Numbered from the stretch's first letter, positions 9,990 through 18,350 are shown. The stretch is DNA of 64,000 bases from Paracoccus sp. M683 (GCF_007096355.1 NZ_VKDF01000004.1:558357-622356); one strand, 5' to 3'. Notes: generated by a model not told the origin, from the letters alone. A program made the numbers and translations.

Positions 9990-10825
9990 TTCACCGCCCC
10001 CGACGTGATGCCGCGGATCAGTTGCCGCGAGAAGATGACGTAAAGGACCAGCACCGGCAGGATCGCCAGTGACAGCGCCGACAGGACCGCGTTCCAGTCG
10101 GTGACGAACTGGCCGATAAAGACCTGGCTGCCCAGGGTCAGCGTCTTGGTCGCCTCGGCCGGGGCCAGAATCAGCGGGAACCAAAGGTCGTTCCAGATCG
10201 GGATCATGTTGAACACGGCCACCGTCGCCATGGCCGGCCGGACCAGCGGCAGGACCAGCCGGAAGAAGATGGTGAACTCGCTCAGCCCGTCGATGCGCCC
10301 GGCATTCTTCAGATCGTCGGACACCTGGCGCATGAACTCGGTCAGGATGAACACCGCTAGCGGCAGACCCTGCGCGGTATAGACAAGGATCAGCGCCCAT
10401 AGCGTGTTGACCAGCCCCGTGGCGACCATCATGTCGAGGATCGCGACTGTTCCGATGCGGATCGGGATCATGATCCCAAGCGCCAGATACAACCCCATCA
10501 GCGTATTGCCCCGGAAGCGGTATTCCGAAAGCGCAAAGGCGGCCATGGCGCCAAACAGCAGCACGAAGAACAGCGACACGACCGTGACGATCAGCGAGTT
10601 CTGGAAATACAGCAGGAAATCGCCCTGCTTCATCACCGTCTGATAGCCGATCATCGAAAAGCTTTCGGCGTCGGGCAGGGCCAACGGCTCGCGGAAGATG
10701 GCGCGGCGGGACTTGAAGCTGTTGATCAGGATGACAAAGACCGGAAACAGCGCGATCAGGGTATAGACGATCAGCGCCCCGTGCATCGCAAGGGTGTTCA
10801 GCCGGCTGTGGCGGGCGATGTTCAT
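9986..10825 (-). CDS. Carbohydrate ABC transporter permease (MalG/UgpE type)
   Basis: 279-aa inner-membrane permease with about six transmembrane segments and the binding-protein-dependent transport signature around NAGRIDGLSEFTIFFRLVLPL (the EAA loop that docks the ATPase). An AAAGGGG stretch 5-6 nt upstream favours ATG 10825; a TTG at 10840 overlapping the previous stop is the alternative. It pairs with the MalF-like permease directly upstream and is followed, with ATGA overlap, by the Gfo/Idh gene. Confidence 0.92.
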   Translation of the reverse strand: MNIARHSRLNTLAMHGALIVYTLIALFPVFVILINSFKSRRAIFREPLALPDAESFSMIGYQTVMKQGDFLLYFQNSLIVTVVSLFFVLLFGAMAAFALSEYRFRGNTLMGLYLALGIMIPIRIGTVAILDMMVATGLVNTLWALILVYTAQGLPLAVFILTEFMRQVSDDLKNAGRIDGLSEFTIFFRLVLPLVRPAMATVAVFNMIPIWNDLWFPLILAPAEATKTLTLGSQVFIGQFVTDWNAVLSALSLAILPVLVLYVIFSRQLIRGITSGAVK

Positions 10826-10836
10826 GGCGGCCCCTT

Positions 10837-11751
10837 TCAAAGCTGATAGCGCCGGATGCGGGTCTGAATGCCGAACAGATAGACGCAGACCCCCAGCAGA
10901 ATGACCGCGAACATCGCGCTGGCAATGGCCGAGCCCATATGCGGATCGCCCAGTTGCAGCTGGAAGCCGAAGAAGGTGCGATACATGAAGGTGCCCAGAA
11001 TATCGGTCGAGAAATTCGGCCCCGCCAAGGCGCCCTGCGATGCATAGATCAGATCGAAGGCATTGAAATTGCCAACGAAGGTCAGGATCGAGATGATCCC
11101 GATCGAAGGCAGGATCAAGGGCAGCTTGATCTTCCAGAAAGCGGCCATGCCGGTGACGCCGTCGATCTCGCCGGCCTCGATCACCTCTTCGGGGATGGAC
11201 AGCAGCGCCGCATAGATCAGCATCATCGGGATGCCCACGAATTGCCAGACCGAGATCAGCGCCAGCGTGGTCAGGGCATATTCTTCCTTACCCAGCCAGG
11301 GTTGGAACAGCGATTTCAGCCCGACCGCGTCCAGCATGCCGGGCGCGATGCCCCAGATGGGCGACAGGATCAGCTTCCAGGCAAAGCCGACGATGACGAA
11401 GCTGAGGATCGTCGGAATGAAGATAGCCGAACGATACAGCGCCGCAAAGCGCAGCCGTGGATGGCTGAGGATCGCCGCCAGCGCGATGCCGATCGGGTTC
11501 TGCACCAGCATGTGAACCAGGAAGAACCAGAAGTTATTGCCCAGGGCGTTCCAGAACTGATCCGACCACAGCGGGTCAAGGAACAGCGTGCGGAAGTTGT
11601 CCAGCCCGACGAAAACCCGTTCCTGATCGACCCGGCTGAACAGCGCCAGACGCAGGGTGTTGAACAGCGGAAAGATCATCACTGCCGTATAGACGGCGAC
11701 GGCGGGTGCCAGAAACAGGCCGATATGCCATCGGATGCGTGGCTTGGTCAT
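10837..11751 (-). CDS. Carbohydrate ABC transporter permease (MalF/UgpA type)
   Basis: 304-aa inner-membrane permease, first of the pair. The N-terminal HIGLFLAPAVAVYTAVMIFPLF helix and further hydrophobic segments fit the MalF/UgpA fold, and the EAA loop reads EAGEIDGVTGMAAFWKIKLP. AGGAG lies about 6 nt upstream of ATG 11751. It follows the solute-binding protein by 57 bp in the same operon. The importer is of the CUT1 class (one ATPase gene, two different permeases, one binding protein), which usually handles di- and oligosaccharides or glycerol-phosphate. Confidence 0.92.
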   Translation of the reverse strand: MTKPRIRWHIGLFLAPAVAVYTAVMIFPLFNTLRLALFSRVDQERVFVGLDNFRTLFLDPLWSDQFWNALGNNFWFFLVHMLVQNPIGIALAAILSHPRLRFAALYRSAIFIPTILSFVIVGFAWKLILSPIWGIAPGMLDAVGLKSLFQPWLGKEEYALTTLALISVWQFVGIPMMLIYAALLSIPEEVIEAGEIDGVTGMAAFWKIKLPLILPSIGIISILTFVGNFNAFDLIYASQGALAGPNFSTDILGTFMYRTFFGFQLQLGDPHMGSAIASAMFAVILLGVCVYLFGIQTRIRRYQL

Positions 11752-11808
11752 CTTGCTCTCCTGTCGGAAGCCTGGGCGGGCTGCGCCGCCCAGGATCGTG
11801 ACCGCCGG

Positions 11809-13059
11809 TTACGGCTGCGGCTTGTACCAGCTGTCCAGCCCGGTTTGCAGGCGCTGGCCGATCGCCTCGGGCGTCTCGCTGCCCTTGATCGCGGCGACCG
11901 ATGCGCCCCAGGTCTCGTTTTCCAGGTTGGGCGTGCCGCGCGACAGGATCTGATAGGTCGAGCGGATGGTCGATTCGCATTTGCCGCGCCAGCTGACAAA
12001 TTCCTGCGCCACCGGATCTTCCATCGGGACGTCGAAACTGGACAGCGAGAAGAAGCCGGGCAGGGCATTGGCATAAAGCGTCGCGAACTCTTCCGAGCCG
12101 ACCCAGTTCAGGAAGGTCCGGCCGGCCTCGGCATTGGGCGAGGCGGCGTTCAGGCCGATGGCGATGTCGGTATGGTCCGAGATATAGCAGGTGTCACCCT
12201 CTGCTTTGACCGGCGGGGCGAATACGCCCATCTCGAACTCGGCCAGGGTGTTGAAGCCGCTGATTTCCCAGCTGCCGGTCGGATAGATCGCGGCGCGGCC
12301 AAGGGTGAACAGGTTCTGGCTGTCGGGATAGGTCTGCGCCTCGTAGCCGTCGCCCAGATAGGGCGCCCATTTCGCCAGGGTGGCATAGGGTTCCGTCCAT
12401 TGCGGATCGGTCAGCTTCTGTTCGCCCTTGATCAGTGCCAGGCGGCCTTCCTCGCCCTTCCAGTAGGTCGGGCCGATATTCTGATAGCCCATGGTCGCGG
12501 CTTCCCATTGGTCATTGGTGCCCATCGCCATCGGGATATAGGTGCCGTCTTCCTTGATCTTGTCCAGAACGGCAAAGAACTGATCCTCGGTAACCGGGAC
12601 CTCCAGCCCCAGTTCGGCGAAGGCATCCTTGTTGTAGAGGAAGCCGTGGATCACCGACGCCATCGGCACGCAGAAGGTGGCGGCACCGTCATCGGTCTGC
12701 CAGGCGGATTTCGCCACGTCCGAGAAATTCGCCATCGCCTCAAGATCGGTCAGATCGGCCAGTTTGCCGCCCTGGAACAGTGCCAGCGATGCATCGAAGG
12801 GGCGGCAGGTGATCAGGTCGCCCGCGCTGCCTGCATCCAGTTTCGAATTCAGCACCGCGTTATATTCCGCCGGGGCGGATGGGGTGAACTGGATCTTGAT
12901 GCCGGGATTGGCGGCCTCGAAGGCGGGGATGATCGTGTCCTGCCACAGCGTCAGGTCATCATTGCGCCAGCTTTCGATGGTCAGCGTGACATCCTGCGCC
13001 ATGGTCGCGCCTGAAAGCGCCGCCCAGGCCAAAATGCCCAGTGATGCGGTGTTCTTCAT
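11809..13059 (-). CDS. Extracellular sugar-binding protein of ABC transporter
   Basis: 416-aa periplasmic binding protein of the family-1 (MalE/UgpB-like) type. A Sec signal peptide is visible (MKNTASLGILAWAALSGATM, cleavage after AxA-like ATMA before QDVTLT). Mature features include the typical early FEAANPGIKIQF and GRAAIYPTGSWE segments. A GAGGAAG Shine-Dalgarno precedes ATG 13059, which overlaps the murQ stop (ATGA). Being second in the operon directly behind murQ suggests its ligand is an amino sugar or N-acetylmuramic-acid-containing saccharide; this is inference. Confidence 0.92.
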   Translation of the reverse strand: MKNTASLGILAWAALSGATMAQDVTLTIESWRNDDLTLWQDTIIPAFEAANPGIKIQFTPSAPAEYNAVLNSKLDAGSAGDLITCRPFDASLALFQGGKLADLTDLEAMANFSDVAKSAWQTDDGAATFCVPMASVIHGFLYNKDAFAELGLEVPVTEDQFFAVLDKIKEDGTYIPMAMGTNDQWEAATMGYQNIGPTYWKGEEGRLALIKGEQKLTDPQWTEPYATLAKWAPYLGDGYEAQTYPDSQNLFTLGRAAIYPTGSWEISGFNTLAEFEMGVFAPPVKAEGDTCYISDHTDIAIGLNAASPNAEAGRTFLNWVGSEEFATLYANALPGFFSLSSFDVPMEDPVAQEFVSWRGKCESTIRSTYQILSRGTPNLENETWGASVAAIKGSETPEAIGQRLQTGLDSWYKPQP

Positions 13060-13979
13060 GGTCTTCCTCCTCTGCTGGACCTGCTGGTCCGGTTGTTGTT
13101 CTCGTCAAGCAGCCCTTCAAGATGCCCGCCATTCTTCAGAATGGCCCGCCGCGCATCGGGTGGCGTCAGGCCGCGCGCGACCAGGATCGCGGTCTTGACC
13201 TCGCCATCCGCGGCCGTCAGTGCGGCGCTTGCCGCGTCGGCGCCCGTCCCGGCGATGGTCGCGACAATGCCGGCGGCGCGGCGCATCAGTTTCGCATTCT
13301 CGGCCACCAGATTGACCATATGGCCATCATGGACATGGCCAAGCCGAATGCCGATCAGAACCGAAATTGCGTTCAGCGCGACCTTCTGCGCGGTTGCCGC
13401 CGCCATCCGGGTCGAGCCGGCAAGAACTTCGGCGCCGGTTTCCAGCAAGACGGGGTGGTCCGACCGGTCGAGCAGCGGCGATCCTGCGACATTGGCGATG
13501 CCGATCACGGCGATGCCCCGGTCCCGCGCCGTATCCGCAATCGCGACGGTATAGGGGGTGCTGCCCGAGGCCGAAACGGCGATCAGCGCATCGCCCGCCG
13601 CCAGGTCTGCCGCCTCAAGGTCTGTTATGGCCAGCGCCGTATCATCCTCGGCCCCGCCGCGCATCTGCCACAGCGCTTCGGCCCCGCCGGCATAACACAG
13701 CGCGGTGCGGTCTGGCGAAATGCCGAAGGTCGCCCCCATTTCCATCCGTTCGGCCAGCGCCATCAGCCCGGACGAGCCGGCGCCGGCAAAGCCCAGCCTG
13801 CCGCCCGCCGTCAGCGCGGCGGCACAGCGTTCCGCGGCCGCCTCGATCTGCGGCAGGGCCGGGCGCAGCGCCCCCATCGAGGCAATCTGCGCCTCGATCA
13901 GCCGCGACAGCGCCTGCTGGCCCGGCAGGCGGTGCAGGCCGACCGCCTGTGCATGCAGCGTTTCGGTTGATTCTGGCAT
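13056..13979 (-). CDS. murQ: N-acetylmuramic acid 6-phosphate etherase-like SIS protein
   Basis: 307-aa SIS-domain protein matching MurQ, which cleaves the lactyl ether of MurNAc-6-P to give GlcNAc-6-P and D-lactate in cytoplasmic peptidoglycan recycling. The phosphosugar-binding SIS motif is GFAGAGSSGL; the two catalytic glutamates of the family appear as E80 (AERMEMGATFG) and E111 (GGAEDD); the signature TGAEVLAGSTRMAAATAQK lies in the second half. First gene of the minus-strand operon, divergent from the GntR repressor. The neighbourhood has no recognisable MurNAc kinase (AnmK) or PTS, so how the 6-phosphate arises is unclear. Confidence 0.85.
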   Translation of the reverse strand: MPESTETLHAQAVGLHRLPGQQALSRLIEAQIASMGALRPALPQIEAAAERCAAALTAGGRLGFAGAGSSGLMALAERMEMGATFGISPDRTALCYAGGAEALWQMRGGAEDDTALAITDLEAADLAAGDALIAVSASGSTPYTVAIADTARDRGIAVIGIANVAGSPLLDRSDHPVLLETGAEVLAGSTRMAAATAQKVALNAISVLIGIRLGHVHDGHMVNLVAENAKLMRRAAGIVATIAGTGADAASAALTAADGEVKTAILVARGLTPPDARRAILKNGGHLEGLLDENNNRTSRSSRGGRP

Positions 13980-14167
13980 TCGTGCTGTCTCCCTTGGTTA
14001 GACAATACCAAAAAAGAACCAATAGTAAAGCGCCGATTGAAAAATGGACAAATTCGGGATAAATCCTGATTGCAACTGATGCGCCTTCCAATATTGGAAT
14101 TGATTTGGTATCTTTGTGTCCAGGGGTCGATTTCGGCCTGCGATCTTGCAGTGACAGTGGGGTGGGG
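13980..14167. promoter_or_regulatory. Divergent promoter region of the amino-sugar locus with two candidate operators
   Basis: This 188-bp AT-rich gap separates murQ (minus) from the GntR/UTRA gene (plus). It contains TTGGTTAGACAATACCAA at 13994-14011 (TTGGT/ACCAA inverted arms) just before murQ, a perfect 14-bp palindrome TTCCAATATTGGAA at 14086-14099, and a further TTGGTATCTTTG at about 14104. TTGGTA/TACCAA half-sites are therefore present on both sides. The neighbouring GntR regulator is the likely ligand-responsive repressor; the assignment of sites is inference. Confidence 0.5.
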
Positions 14168-14956
14168 ATGGAAAATCGGCCGGCAGGCGAGGGGCTCGAC
14201 GAATGGGCGGATTTCGATTCGGACGGGGTCGGGCCGCTGTATCTGCGCCTTTACCGTCATATCGCCGATGCGATTGGCGGCGGCCGGCTGAAGCCTGGGG
14301 ACACGATCCTGCCTGAACGCGAACTGGCCGCGCGCAGCGGGGTGTCGCGCGTCACCGTGCGTCGCGCGATAGATGAACTGGTTCGGGCCGGCTATCTGGT
14401 CCAGCGCCGCGGCTCTGGCACCTTTGTGTCGGCGCCGGTCGGGCGGATGGAACAGGCGCTGTCGATGCTGACCTCGTTCACCGAGGATATGGCCCGGCGC
14501 GGCCAGTCCGCGGAAAGCCGGTGGATCCTGCGCCGGGTCGAGACGCCCTCGCCGGACGAAACCATGGCGCTGGCTTTGGGCGCGGATGAGCGGGTGTCGC
14601 GGCTGGAACGGGTGCGCAGCGTCGAAGGGGTGCCGCTGGCGATCGAGCGGGCCTCGATCCCGGCCTCGCTGCTGCCTGACCCGGAATCGGTCGAGGCCTC
14701 GCTCTATGACGTGCTGGCGGCGCGGGGCAAGCGCCCGGTGCGGGCAGTGCAGCGCATCTCGGCCGCCAATGTCTCGCGTGCGGATGCGGCGCTGTTGCAG
14801 ATACCCGAAGGCGCGGCGGTGCTGCGTATCGTGCGGGTGGCGCATCTGCCATCGGGCAAGGCGGTGGAACTGACGCGCTCGATCTATCGCGGCGATGCCT
14901 ATGATTTCGCCGTTGAACTGAAATGGGCGGAGCCCGAAGGAAGGACCACGACATGA
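14168..14956 (+). CDS. GntR-family regulator with UTRA domain (NagR-like)
   Basis: 262-aa HutC-subfamily GntR regulator: winged helix at about residues 20-90 (LAARSGVSRVTVRRAIDELV) and a C-terminal UTRA effector domain (MARRGQSAESRWILRRVETP through VAHLPSGKAVELTRSIYRGD). ATG 14168 follows a GGTGGGG stretch; an upstream ATG at 14105 would add 21 residues unlike the family. It diverges from murQ and overlaps the SIS deaminase gene (ATGA). Family members of NagR/YvoA type sense GlcN-6-P or GlcNAc-6-P and repress amino-sugar genes; that role is inferred here from the nagA context. Confidence 0.88.
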   Translation: MENRPAGEGLDEWADFDSDGVGPLYLRLYRHIADAIGGGRLKPGDTILPERELAARSGVSRVTVRRAIDELVRAGYLVQRRGSGTFVSAPVGRMEQALSMLTSFTEDMARRGQSAESRWILRRVETPSPDETMALALGADERVSRLERVRSVEGVPLAIERASIPASLLPDPESVEASLYDVLAARGKRPVRAVQRISAANVSRADAALLQIPEGAAVLRIVRVAHLPSGKAVELTRSIYRGDAYDFAVELKWAEPEGRTTT

Positions 14957-15978
14957 ACGAAAGCCACATGGCGCGAGAGATCGCCGAAATTCCCGCCGTC
15001 GCCGGCCGGTTCCTGGCCGAGTCCGGCCCCGCCCTGTCCGAGATCGGCCGCGCCTTCCGCGCCCGGCGCATCGACCTGGTGGTGACGCTGGCGCGCGGAT
15101 CCTCGGATCATGCCGCAACCTTTCTGAAATACGCGATCGAGATCAATGCCGGCCTGCCCGTTGCCTCGATCGGGCCGTCGGTTTCGTCGATCTATCGGCG
15201 TCTGCTGCGGCTTGACGGCGCGGCCTGCATCGGAATTTCGCAATCGGGGCGCAGCCCGGATATTGTCGAGGCAATGGTGGGCGCGCGGGCGGGTGGCGCC
15301 GAAACCGTGGCGATCACCAATTTCGAGGACAGCCCCATGGCACAGGCGGCGGCCCATCGGCTGCCCCTTGGCGCGGGCGAAGAGAAAAGCGTGGCCGCGA
15401 CGAAAACCTTCCTGACATCGGCGCTGGCCGGGTTGGCGATGCTGGCCGAATGGCAAGAGGATCAGGCCCTGCGCAACGCGTTGGCGGCCATGCCCGACGC
15501 GCTTTCCATTGCCTTGGAACAGGATTGGGAACCGCTGATGGCGCGGCTGGCGCGGGCGAACTCGGTTTTTGTGCTGGGGCGCGGTCCGGCCCTGGCCATG
15601 GCCAATGAGGCGGCGCTTAAACTGAAGGAAACCAGTGGTTTGCATGCAGAATCCTACAGCGCGGCCGAGGTGTTGCACGGACCTGCGGCGATTGTGCAGG
15701 CGCATTTCCCGGTGCTGGCCCTTGGGGTCGAGGATGCCGCCTTGCCACAGCTGTCGGCAACCGCCGAGCGGCTGGCGGCGCAGGGGGCGGATGTGTTCGT
15801 GACCGGGGCTGATGTGGCTGGCGCGGTGCGGCTGTCATCCGCCCCGGCGCTGCATCCTCTGGTCGATCCGCTGCTGATCATCGCCAGCTTCTACCACTGT
15901 ATCGAGGCGCTTGCCCGGCGGCGCGGCTTTGATCCCGACACGCCGCCGCATCTGCGCAAGGTGACGGAGACGGTGTGA
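14953..15978 (+). CDS. SIS-domain aminosugar-6-phosphate deaminase (NagB-II/AgaS-like)
   Basis: 341-aa protein with two tandem SIS domains, equivalent to the isomerase half of GlmS without the glutaminase half. Motifs are LARGSSDHAATFLKYAIE (sugar-phosphate binding), IGISQSGRSPDIVEA and VAATKTFLTS in the first domain, and LGRGPALAMANEAALKLKE with HAESYSAAEVLHGP in the second. NagB-II enzymes convert GlcN-6-P to fructose-6-P and ammonia. With nagA directly downstream and no classical nagB in view, that reaction is the likely one. It overlaps the regulator upstream and nagA downstream. Confidence 0.88.
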   Translation: MNESHMAREIAEIPAVAGRFLAESGPALSEIGRAFRARRIDLVVTLARGSSDHAATFLKYAIEINAGLPVASIGPSVSSIYRRLLRLDGAACIGISQSGRSPDIVEAMVGARAGGAETVAITNFEDSPMAQAAAHRLPLGAGEEKSVAATKTFLTSALAGLAMLAEWQEDQALRNALAAMPDALSIALEQDWEPLMARLARANSVFVLGRGPALAMANEAALKLKETSGLHAESYSAAEVLHGPAAIVQAHFPVLALGVEDAALPQLSATAERLAAQGADVFVTGADVAGAVRLSSAPALHPLVDPLLIIASFYHCIEALARRRGFDPDTPPHLRKVTETV

Positions 15979-17123
15979 TGACGCAGGGCGTTCTGGTTGG
16001 CCGCGCGGTCTTTGATGGCGCGCGCCTGTGGCCCGAGACAGGCGTGGTGATCCGCGACGGGCGGATCGAGGCGCTGATCCCGGCAGCCAGCGCGCCGGCG
16101 GGCGCACAGCGGCATGAGGGTGTGATCACGCCGGGTTTTGTCGATCTTCAGGTCAATGGCGGGGGCGGTCTTGCCGTCGGTGCAGGGACCGACGCTGCTG
16201 CGCTGGCCCGGATCTGCGCCACCCATCGCAGCCTGGGCAGCGCCGGGTGCCTGCCCACGCTGATCACTGACACGCCCGAGGTGACGGCCTCGGTCCTGGC
16301 AGCCGGGGTCGAGGCGGCGCGTCGCGGCTTCCCCGGCTTCATGGGGCTGCATATCGAGGGGCCGCATCTGGACCCGCGCCGGCAGGGCGCCCATGATCCG
16401 GCGCTGATCCGGCCGATGGGCCCCGAGGATCTGGACCGGCTTTGCGTCGCTGCCCGTGCCTTGCCCGCGCTGATGGTGACGCTGGCACCCGAGGCCGCGC
16501 AGCCCGAGCAGATCGCCGCGCTGTCACAGGCGGGTGCGGTTGTCAGTCTGGGGCATAGCGATTGCAGCTATGAACAGGCGATTGCGGCGATGCGGGCCGG
16601 GGCGCGTTGCGTGACCCATCTGTTCAACGCCATGAGCCAGATCGGCCATCGTACACCGGGCCTTGCGGGTGCGGCGCTGGCCTCGGATTGTGCGGTCGGG
16701 CTGATCGCCGATGGGTTCCATGTGCATCCCGCAACGATGCGGCTGTCGCTGGCGGCACGGGGGCAGGGTGTCTTTCTTGTCTCGGACTGCATGGCGCTGG
16801 CCGGGACCGATCAGCAGGAAATCCAGCTGCATGGCCGCAGGATCCGGCGCGAGGGGGGACGGCTGGTCCTGCCCGATGGCACGCTGGCCGGCGCCGATCT
16901 GACCCTGCCTCGCGCCGTGCAGGTGCTGGTCGAACAGGTCGGAATCCCGGTCGAGCGTGCGCTGGCCATGGCCAGTTCGGTCCCGGCGGCTGTGGTCGGG
17001 GCGGCGGGCGAATATGGTGCCATTGCCCCCGGTCGCCGGGCGGACCTGCTGTTGCTGGGGGCCGATCTCGGCCCCGTCGGCGCGATCTGGGAGGGCGTCG
17101 CCCATCCGCTGCGTTCAGCCTGA
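15978..17123 (+). CDS. nagA: N-acetylglucosamine-6-phosphate deacetylase
   Basis: 381-aa amidohydrolase-superfamily enzyme that removes acetate from GlcNAc-6-P to give GlcN-6-P. Recognisable segments are GFVDLQVNGGGG, the metal-ligand region HIEGPHLDPRRQGAHD, VSLGHSDCSYEQA, the substrate loop THLFNAMSQIGHRTPGLAG, and the catalytic Asp in LVSDCMALAG. ATG 15978 overlaps the previous stop as TGATG; a GTG at 15975 is also possible. Together with the NagB-II-type deaminase it completes conversion of GlcNAc-6-P to fructose-6-P. No kinase is encoded nearby. Confidence 0.93.
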   Translation: MTQGVLVGRAVFDGARLWPETGVVIRDGRIEALIPAASAPAGAQRHEGVITPGFVDLQVNGGGGLAVGAGTDAAALARICATHRSLGSAGCLPTLITDTPEVTASVLAAGVEAARRGFPGFMGLHIEGPHLDPRRQGAHDPALIRPMGPEDLDRLCVAARALPALMVTLAPEAAQPEQIAALSQAGAVVSLGHSDCSYEQAIAAMRAGARCVTHLFNAMSQIGHRTPGLAGAALASDCAVGLIADGFHVHPATMRLSLAARGQGVFLVSDCMALAGTDQQEIQLHGRRIRREGGRLVLPDGTLAGADLTLPRAVQVLVEQVGIPVERALAMASSVPAAVVGAAGEYGAIAPGRRADLLLLGADLGPVGAIWEGVAHPLRSA

Positions 17124-17160
17124 AACTGGGGCGGAGGGACCGTTGCCTATCCCTTCTCGC

Positions 17161-17207
17161 TTGACGTCATTTCGTATGCAAAGTAAATAATTCGCATACG
17201 AAATGAC
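17161..17207 (+). promoter_or_regulatory. Promoter embedded in a perfect 14-bp inverted repeat
   Basis: GTCATTTCGTATGC (17166-17179) and its exact reverse complement GCATACGAAATGAC (17194-17207) are separated by 14 nt. A TTGACG -35-like box (17161-17166) touches the left arm, and the spacer carries TAAATAAT (17184-17191), a plausible -10. The arms thus bracket the promoter of the hydrolase gene that follows. The arrangement is typical of a dimeric repressor operator; the regulator is unknown. Confidence 0.65.
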
Positions 17208-17209
17208 CT

Positions 17210-18127
17210 GTGAAGCGATCTCGGATGGCGCGGATGGAAAGATGTGTGATTTCGGTTGCGACTGGCGGGCGGATTCCGCTGACGCTGTTTGGGCGGCGGT
17301 CGAAGCGCAAGGCGATTGTGGTGATCCAGCCGGCAACGGCGATCACCGAGCGGATGTATTGGCCCTTTGCCAGCTATCTTGCGCAGCGGGATTTTCTGGT
17401 CGCGACCTATAATTATCGGGGGGTCGGCCCTGATGCGCGCGACCCGGCGCTGCGCGATCTGGGCATGCGGGACTGGGCGCTGACCGATGCCCGGCTGGTG
17501 CTGGACTGGCTGGCAGAACGCTTTCCCGATCTGCCGATCCTGATCGTCGGGCACAGTCTTGGCGGTCATGCGGTCGGGCTGAATGGCGGCGATGACAGGG
17601 TCAGTGCGGCGGCGCTGATCGCCTCGCATCTTGGTGCGGACCGGCTGGTGCCAAGCCGGATCGAGCGTTGGCGGATCCGTGCGATGTCGCGGCTGGTGGC
17701 CCCGATTGCCAGCGCCATCGCCGGCTATTTTCCGGCCCGGCTGCTGGGGGTGGGCGAGGATATGCCAACCTGCGCCATGCGCGAATGGTCCAGCTGGATG
17801 GCGATGCCGCGCTATTTCTTCGATGATGCCTCGTTGCAGGCCGAGGCGCGGTTTGCCCGCGTTCGCATCCCGGTCCTGGCCTGCGGCTTTGACGATGACC
17901 CCTGGGCCACGCCGGAAGCCATCGGGCGCTTGCTGGAATTTCTGCCCGGCGCGCAGATCCGGCGCCGGCAGGTTGATCCCGTCGCGCGGGGGCTGGGGCC
18001 GGTCGGCCATATGGGTTTTTTCCGCAGCCGCCAGATGGCGGTGCTGTGGCCCGAACTGGCCGATTGGCTGGATGAACAGGCGGCAATCGCGTGCAGCCGC
18101 GATCAGCGCAGCACCAAGGTCGCCTGA
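17210..18127 (+). CDS. Alpha/beta hydrolase (COG4757-like)
   Basis: Alpha/beta hydrolase of up to 305 aa. The core shows VVIQPATAITERMYW (oxyanion side), YNYRGVGPD, the nucleophile elbow IVGHSLGGHAVG, a late Asp (ACGFDDDPWATPEA) and a catalytic His (GPVGHMGFF). The start is uncertain: GTG 17210, ATG 17225 and ATG 17234 are all in frame, none with a good Shine-Dalgarno; conserved sequence begins near MERCVISVATGG, which favours 17234. The gene sits under the inverted-repeat promoter upstream and is followed by decayed genes on the other strand. The substrate is unknown. Confidence 0.8.
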   Translation: MKRSRMARMERCVISVATGGRIPLTLFGRRSKRKAIVVIQPATAITERMYWPFASYLAQRDFLVATYNYRGVGPDARDPALRDLGMRDWALTDARLVLDWLAERFPDLPILIVGHSLGGHAVGLNGGDDRVSAAALIASHLGADRLVPSRIERWRIRAMSRLVAPIASAIAGYFPARLLGVGEDMPTCAMREWSSWMAMPRYFFDDASLQAEARFARVRIPVLACGFDDDPWATPEAIGRLLEFLPGAQIRRRQVDPVARGLGPVGHMGFFRSRQMAVLWPELADWLDEQAAIACSRDQRSTKVA

Positions 18128-18149
18128 GCGGCGATCCGGTCGGCCCGCC

Positions 18150-18350
18150 AGCCCCGGCCAGGATGCTGGCGCGGAACCGGCGGCGACCAGCATCAGGTTG
18201 CGTTCCCGCGGCGGCGCGTCGAGGGCCTGGCCGTGCCCGCGCGGTTTCCAGAAGGGACAGATGCCGCTGCGACACCCCGGCATCCAGCGCGAAATCAAGC
18301 TGGCTACGCCGGTGCTGGCTGAAGGTGATGGCTTGGCACCGATCCGTCAT
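18150..18350 (-). pseudogene. Remnant of an XRE-family (MmyB-like) regulator
   Basis: Minus-strand reading from 18350 gives QHRRSQLDFALDAGVSQR followed by HLSLLETARARP, the helix-turn-helix of MmyB-like regulators (family form RRLSQLDLALDAGVSQRHLSFLE), with one residue missing after RR. A different frame then gives ALDAPPRERNLMLVAAGSAP, the segment normally about a dozen residues further on. So there is a frame-shifting deletion, and the rest of the protein (ligand domain) is absent because the sequence runs into the hydrolase gene. It cannot encode a working regulator. Confidence 0.6.

Noticed and set aside
8697..10043. 448-aa plus-strand frame over the ABC ATPase and Gfo/Idh genes
   Set aside because: Antisense shadow; the minus-strand frames carry Walker, EKP and Rossmann motifs.
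10939..13014. 691-aa plus-strand frame over the sugar ABC transporter
   Set aside because: Low-complexity Arg/Gln/Gly translation antisense to clear permease and binding-protein genes.
14923..15978. GlmS (full glucosamine-6-phosphate synthase)
   Set aside because: There is no N-terminal glutaminase domain with Cys at position 2; only the two SIS domains are present, as in NagB-II/AgaS.
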